From the NCBI RefSeq assembly GCF_004337985.1, contig NC_043742.1, forward strand, positions 1,536,176 through 1,600,175: DNA of 64,000 nt. The letters are read 5' to 3'. Below, piece after piece: positions 58,080-64,000 of the stretch (position 1 is its first letter; each line of letters opens with the position of its first letter). Both the position numbers and the translations under genes were made by a program. This stretch comes from Pyricularia pennisetigena (taxonomy: Eukaryota; Ascomycota; Sordariomycetes; Magnaporthales; Pyriculariaceae). The notes below the pieces were generated by a model. That model saw only the letters and a list, made by a program, of their open reading frames with translations, was not told the DNA's origin and made no database searches.

Positions 58080-58966
58080 TTAGCCCCTTATATTAAAAAG
58101 CTTTCTAACCTTTTCAATAGAGTTCGACTGTAATAAGGTAAGATGATTTACAACCTGTAGCCGTCTCTGTAAAGGTATTTCCAATGCCGCGTTAACTAAT
58201 TCGGAATAGTAATTATTTACCAAATAGGTAATATCTTTTACATCTTGACTGGTTTTGCAACGTTTCATCCAAGCCAGGCCCAGAACCTTCGAAACAAAAA
58301 GAGGGCCAGGCCGTATCACAGGGATAGAAACCTTTGCATTCTTGTGCGTCGTTGAAATATATTTGGAAATTTTAGCGACTTCCTTAGCCGAGTTTTGTTC
58401 ACCTGGATGTAACGTCAAATGTTAAGTCCCGCTTTATGTATTGATAGGGAATTGAGGGGAATTGAAGACTTACCGGCTATAATAATATCCACGTCAATAT
58501 ATTTATTTTGTGTTTTGAAAAAAACGTGGAAATGAAGTTTGTTCCGCCACCAATTTTCTACGGGAATAAGAAACCGTTTATCGGTTTCCAAAACATTTCT
58601 AAGATTGGGCATTGTAGTTTGAACTATAATATCAATATCAGGCGTAATTCGTTCAGGTTCCCCGTAAAGGATTAAAGCCCAGCCACCGGAAATAACCCAA
58701 GGGATATTATTTTTCCCAAACAGGTTTTTAAGTGCGATGGTCGTTTCTTTAAGCCCATCAGAATTGACGTCGGTAAGTGACTTTTCGTGAAGCCAATAAA
58801 ATTCTTGCTTTGTGAAATGGTTTCCAGTTATGGTTGGAGTTGTTGAACGTTTATTCGACGGCGGGCGGAGACTGGTTTTGGTGTAGTAATTCTGATTTTG
58901 GTCGCCGGAAGGGAAAGCAAGGGATGTGGTAGTTAACAACCACACAAAAGTGGAAAAGCAACGCAT
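58080..58966 (-). CDS. Predicted secreted nucleotidyltransferase-fold protein
   Basis: Exons 58966-58474 and 58402-58080 join in frame (intron 58473-58403) to 271 residues. A signal peptide (MRCFSTFVWLLTTTSLAFP) and a Lys-Arg site at 39-40 precede a nucleotidyltransferase core: WVISGGWALILYG (Gly94, Gly95), then TPDIDIIV (Asp110, Asp112), and a third carboxylate in YIDVDIII (Asp158 or Asp160). This fits the GG-x(n)-DxD pattern of minimal and AbiEii-like nucleotidyltransferases. The C-terminal half (LVNNYYSELVNAALEIPLQR) is helical. The start at 58966 was chosen over an upstream ATG at 59026 because it yields a clean signal peptide. Secretion of such an enzyme is unusual, and its target is unknown. 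It has no stops although its surroundings are AT-rich and decayed. Confidence 0.7.
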
Positions 58967-61900
58967 GTTAAACCGAGAAAAGAACAACGATAGAAGGCAA
59001 AGCCTAGGTCGTATAATAAGGCACAAAAGAAGGCCGGGTTAGAAGAGGCGACGAGGTCGATATACCGCGGCAATAGAAATACTAAGGAGGAACAGTAGCT
59101 TTGAGCAGAAACTGGGATGAAAAGTCGGGGCACTAAAATTGCGACTGCCTTGTTATAAAGAAGGATTTGGCAAAAGATATGTTTTCGGGTGACATTTATA
59201 TAAACTAACCATTTACGTTATTTAAAATTTATAAAAAGCAGCATATTATATGTTCAGTCGGGACCCGCTACCCAATACCGATCACTCCTAGCCTTGTATC
59301 TAACAACTCGTCATTTAAGCAAAGCTTTCAAAATCAGTGCCAAACTGTGTACGTAAATCTTCTTGTTGCAAATAAAGCTTTAGGCAGAAAATTACATTTA
59401 TGTGGCCATTAATGCGGTTTCTATTAATTCCACACCAGGTATACTACCAAGGGAAGAAGTTTAGACGAACCATTTTAAGCTCCAATCGTAACACCAACGT
59501 TGCTTTGTTCAAATTATATTACTCGGATTTATAAACTTCAAGTCCATTCTATCTTCCTGACAAATGCGCGCATTATGTCCCTCTCTATTTTTATTCCTGT
59601 CCTTGTATATTTTTTATTTATATTCTTGACTTGCGGTAAAACTCAACCTTTTATCGAGTAAATTATTTATTATCCGGGCACCTATTTCTTTCAACCCTGC
59701 GTCGTTTACTACCAATTTGGTATGCTTGCGAAAACATTATAAACCTTTATTTTGGAAAGCATTAAAGCTGTTTAAAAGGAAGTACTTAGTGTATTGGCCG
59801 CTATACTACACTATAAAGAGAAAAATAACAGAAAATAATAAGAAACAAACGAACGTTTTAAATAATGATCTTTCCGCCTAGGGTAGGTATTTGCTACGAT
59901 TAAAGTATCGGGGTCACTTATTTATAGCGTAAGGTACAGTCGGTTAGGCAATTGAGCGTCTAACTGGGTAATTGGGGTTTTTAATAACTGCGGTCCAAAT
60001 TATAATCGCCTTTAAGTAAACATTGAGATGAAAAAGAGTTCGATTGCTGCTAAAACCTTTTAACAGCGATGCAATATTATCCTAGTAAACGGGTTATATA
60101 TAAATTATACTCCACATATAATGGTTAAAACCACTGTTAATATTGCGAAATTATAACTGTCTATCTTTTGAATTTCCAAAATTACCTTGTCCTTCTAATA
60201 AGTATTTCCCTTGGCAGTTACATGGGGTTACGTAACTCCATCCCTAAGCAGTCCTAGTTATGCCGGTGGTATTTTTCCTGGGCGAGCATCGTTAGGAGGG
60301 GGGGTGACCCCACCTGGTCTCCCTCGTAGCGGCCCAACCCTTTAGTCGCAACAGTAGAATAGGGAGATTGATTGAATCATTAGCATCAATCGACGAAATT
60401 ATCAAGTAGGAAAAACGAGACCCAGGAGATAAAGCTTCTAAATTTAACCCAACCGGCATTCAGATATCGCTTATATTATCGGTAAATAAACATGGGCTAG
60501 GGCTCGGTAAATTTACACTACCGTAATATAAACTAAACTTAATAAAAACAGAAAACAATCTTCAGGTTTTGGATATTGTAATCAGACATGGCAACAAAAG
60601 CTTTTGTATGTGAAAATTCAAAACAAACATAGATGTAGAAGGTCCTATTATTTGCAATAAAAGATTGATTACCTAGCAATACAGCAACGTTCGGTTATAT
60701 ACAAATTTATATCATTCTGCAACCCAGATTTTACTCATTACCCTTTGACATTTTTCACATACAATTAATGTATAATTCAAATAACTTTCTAAAGCTCTAT
60801 TCGGAAAGGAAATAACGGCAATTATAACATAAAATGACATTCACCCACTTTCTTTGTATTCCAATCGTTACAACAACTTCGCGGCCTCAGTCAATAAAAA
60901 GTGTAAATTCAACTCCTTTAAAATCCCAGCAACCGCAGTGCGTCCCCTCAGCACAATTCACATCACCTTAGGAGTAACCAGAAAAAGTCCCAGTGCCAAA
61001 ACATCGCCTGGTTTAATTGATTTAAATTAGAGTGGGCGGCCCAGAACTGGGCATGTCCCAGAAGTGGGCCTCCTAAAGTTGCGGTTTGATCTTTTATAAC
61101 AATTTAATCAGCAATCTAACAAAGGCCAAACTCTGTACGTATGTAAAGCCAAAGATTGGTTATCTTATGGTATATGCCTTCTATTCATACAACGTTTTTT
61201 TGAATATTATATCCAGTTTTGGAATAAATTTCTCTGTTGATTTTCTATTTCGAATCAAAATGCTATAAACATTTGGTAAATTGCATTTTAAAAAACGGTC
61301 ACAATCAGGTATAGCACGGCCTAGTTGGACTAGCTAATGGCTACTGTTAATAAAGCATGAATGTTCAAAAACAAAAACCAAAAAATATATTCAGATTGTT
61401 AATAGACGAAATATGTGAATAAAAAATGCACTTTGTATAGAAATTGAAAGAATAACACATCTTGTACAAAAAAGCAAGAATAACATTTGAATACGTTTTT
61501 CTTTCGAAGCGAAAAACAAAATCGTTTATAGTTACATTATACATATTTTCTTGAGTTTCTTTCACCATTGATGCTGGTACCAAAGTTTGAAAAGTATACA
61601 TCTAATAATAAAGGATTCTGTTTCACATTTCGAAATAGTGAACAGTCTCGCGTCAGTTTCACTGCAGCAGTCAATTAAAATTTATCAGAAATCAGATTTG
61701 AAAGGCGTGTCAGGGTATGAATACATTTGTGGAACTAGCAATAACTCAGATAAAATTGCTTTTTACAAAGATTTGTATAAGCAAAAGACGGACGATTGAT
61801 GTCAAAAAGTCTCAACCATTCAGAATGGAAATAAATTAAGGAAATAGGCTTTTTAGTGCTAGTTTTACCAAGTTTGTTTTCTGTGATACGAGTTGTTAGG

Positions 61901-64000
61901 GCGCTCACCATTGGAAGCGTTAAGATAAGACTTGAATTCGTGGCGGTTGTGTTGGTTGCAAGTTGCAACTTGCAACAGGATATAGCAGCGAGTGACTTAT
62001 ACTGGGTACAGTTATTCCACTGCAAGAAAACACTAAATCACCGTAAACAAATCCACCTTACAGTGCGTTTCGTTTTTCGGTACAAAATGCCTAACAACCG
62101 CAAAACCGCATGTCATCTATATAGGGTGGCGTGAAAGGAAGGATACAGATTATACACCCGAGCCCCCATTGCAACGTTTGACACACATACGCAGCACCAA
62201 AGAATGTCCAAAACAAGACTATTCACAACCTCGCAACCGCCTTCCGGCACCGTAACCCATATTGTAACTTTCTTTTTCTTTTTCTTTTTTCTTTTCATGC
62301 AAAAGGCCGCTTGTTAATGGCTACAGTATTACCATTTGTAAAAGAATATCCTGCTGCCAACCGTATTATTTACTGTTGCAACGGGCGTTGCAAAGAGCAT
62401 TCTGGTTGTTTTTACCGCATATACCCCTAATCGTTCCTTACCCCTGCAGCCATCAGCCGTTTGCAACACCTACAACAATATATCAAGTGACATAATAACC
62501 TCTCTTTCCCACAGAGCCGCTTGCCAGGCTGGTCTTTTTTGCGAAGTACGTGCTCCTGACGTCGACCAGAGACTATTTCCGAGACCACGTTCCCCGCCAT
62601 GCACAATCAGTTTCATCTACTTTTTCTTCTATATTTCTCTGGTTTCTGGCAGAGAGTGGCGGACTGGTTTGGCGAGGAAAGACTTCAAAAAGAATGACGG
62701 ACGGCCAAGAAGAAAATCCTGCCACAAGAAACAGGTCTTGGTGTGCATCCCAATAAACCGGAACGGAGGTGTAAGCTGCGAATAGTGATTCTGGAAGCTG
62801 CTGCTTAAGTTGAAGCATTCCTGTGTCCAGACATAGCAGTTTTAGTCGAACGGAATACAATTAGGTAATCTATCTTCCCATTTATGCAGTTGGCAATTGA
62901 ACCGCCTTGCAGTACTCTCCGTGTTAAAGAGGAAATCTAACAGGGACCCAAAATTTGAACCTTTTTTTTTAAAAAAAGAAAAAAAAGAAAGTCATAAATG
63001 GGAGCAGTGAGAATCATCAAACAGAGCCCTGGACCAGAAAAGGAGGGTCTTCTAATTCAGGACAGGTTCAGTGCAGCTCGGGGGTGGCTCGGGCAAGAAC
63101 ACTAATCAGTTAGGGCCGGCGTCCAGAATACGAACCTGGCATGACGGTCTTCGCCGCCCATTATACACTGCTACTGCACATGCAACAATACGAAATCAAG
63201 CAACTGGCACTATTTGCTCTGCTTCCAAGCCCACGTCTTGTTTCGCTTGCCGGGTTTACGGAGTTAGGATTGGCCTTGAAATTTGGGTTGCGTACAGCGT
63301 GGAAGAGAACCTGCAGATTATACTTTGCCGTGGCTTCAACTTGTACATCAAAGCCAGACGGGAAGAGCGGACTGTTGATAGATTCAGGGTTGGTTCTCCG
63401 CCAACGCACCCGACGACCGTCCCATCGAGCGCAGCTGGGTGCTCCGTCGTCGCGTTCGACTTGTCTGAAAAGCAAACCGCTATAAAACATTGATAAAACT
63501 TTTGCGTTTCTTCACTCGTGCCACCCAACCAATGGGGCAAAAACCACCAGACGAAGAAAAACTGGACCACGAACGGACTGGGCCGATACCGTAGGTCTAG
63601 ACCTTCGCTCTAGCTCAGACTGTTTGGGCAAAAAAAAGGTCAAGGATGGGATCCGGATGAACTGCACAGGCTGATGATGGCACGGGTTCTCGGGACTCGT
63701 AAACGATAGCGAGATTGTAATCTGATTGGCAAGTTGGGGAGGTTATCCCAATGAGCGATTCGAGAAAAGGGAGGTGTCAGTGACATCACAGGCCTGATGT
63801 TGTGAACAAACTTCAAAAAGAAAAAAAATGGACGTCAGGCTTTTTTTTTTTCAGCGGAAATTAACGTTTAGGTGATGAAACCAATCACAGGCCCTGCGCC
63901 ATGGTTCAGAGGGCCTGCCAATGATTCGACCCAAGAAAGCGAGACCGTCTGAAGATCTGAACGGGTTCCTTGGCATCTATGCAAAGGTGACGCTCATATC
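58967..64000. other. AT-rich then mixed sequence, no supported gene
   Basis: From 59.0 to about 62.1 kb the sequence is AT-rich with short frames only. A GC patch at about 60270-60350 stands out. A tRNA-like degenerate stretch occurs near 59940-60010. From 62.3 kb composition rises toward normal, with overlapping frames on both strands at 63071-63570, none recognisable. Confidence 0.45.

Noticed and set aside
59940..60010. Second tRNA-like stretch
   Set aside because: Only a D-arm-like and an anticodon-arm-like segment can be seen; the T-arm and acceptor pairing fail.
63071..63570. Overlapping frames of 100-140 codons on both strands
   Set aside because: None has a recognisable domain, signal peptide or splice pattern, and they exclude one another.

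Overview
The window comes from the nuclear genome of a filamentous ascomycete (Pezizomycotina, most likely Sordariomycetes/Hypocreales; species not assignable). The evidence is short GT-AG introns, a NACHT STAND protein with a Goodbye domain, a microsomal P450, a sedolisin, an UNC93-like transporter, small secreted cysteine-rich proteins and AT-rich islands whose old genes carry CAA/CAG-to-TAA/TAG stops typical of RIP. All spliced models below were built by hand from splice signals and frame.

Layout. 1-20.4 kb is gene-rich and GC-rich: a truncated NLR-like gene (-), a P450 (+) with no usable ATG, a sedolisin protease (-), an AtaL/DUF1857 protein (+), an F-box protein (+) and a secreted Cys-rich protein (-). 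21.1-39.06 kb is one 18-kb hAT transposon with an 8-bp target-site duplication and inverted termini. It holds a decayed BED-finger hAT transposase (-), two decayed histone-H3-fold genes (+), and a nested 9.7-kb insertion made almost entirely of 84 apparently identical 114-bp tandem repeats. 39-51 kb is AT-rich and decayed; it holds a repeat-containing secreted protein and a broken LysM/GH18 chitinase. 51.4-54.5 kb has an UNC93-like transporter and a small Cys-rich secreted protein. 54.7-64 kb is AT-rich and almost empty apart from a secreted protein with a nucleotidyltransferase-type motif.

The most unusual content is the nested system at 21-39 kb. A transposon carries two paralogous H3-like genes, one with H3-like and one with CENP-A-like loop-1 length. 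It is interrupted by a minisatellite-bearing insertion whose own 7-bp target duplication and clean frame across the empty site mark it as a discrete mobile insertion. The repeats are GC-rich and identical by eye inside a degraded AT-rich host, so they were amplified or homogenised after the host decayed, or they escaped RIP, or the copy number is an assembly effect.

The flanking genes do not form a recognisable operon-like or biosynthetic cluster: no PKS, NRPS or terpene backbone gene is visible.
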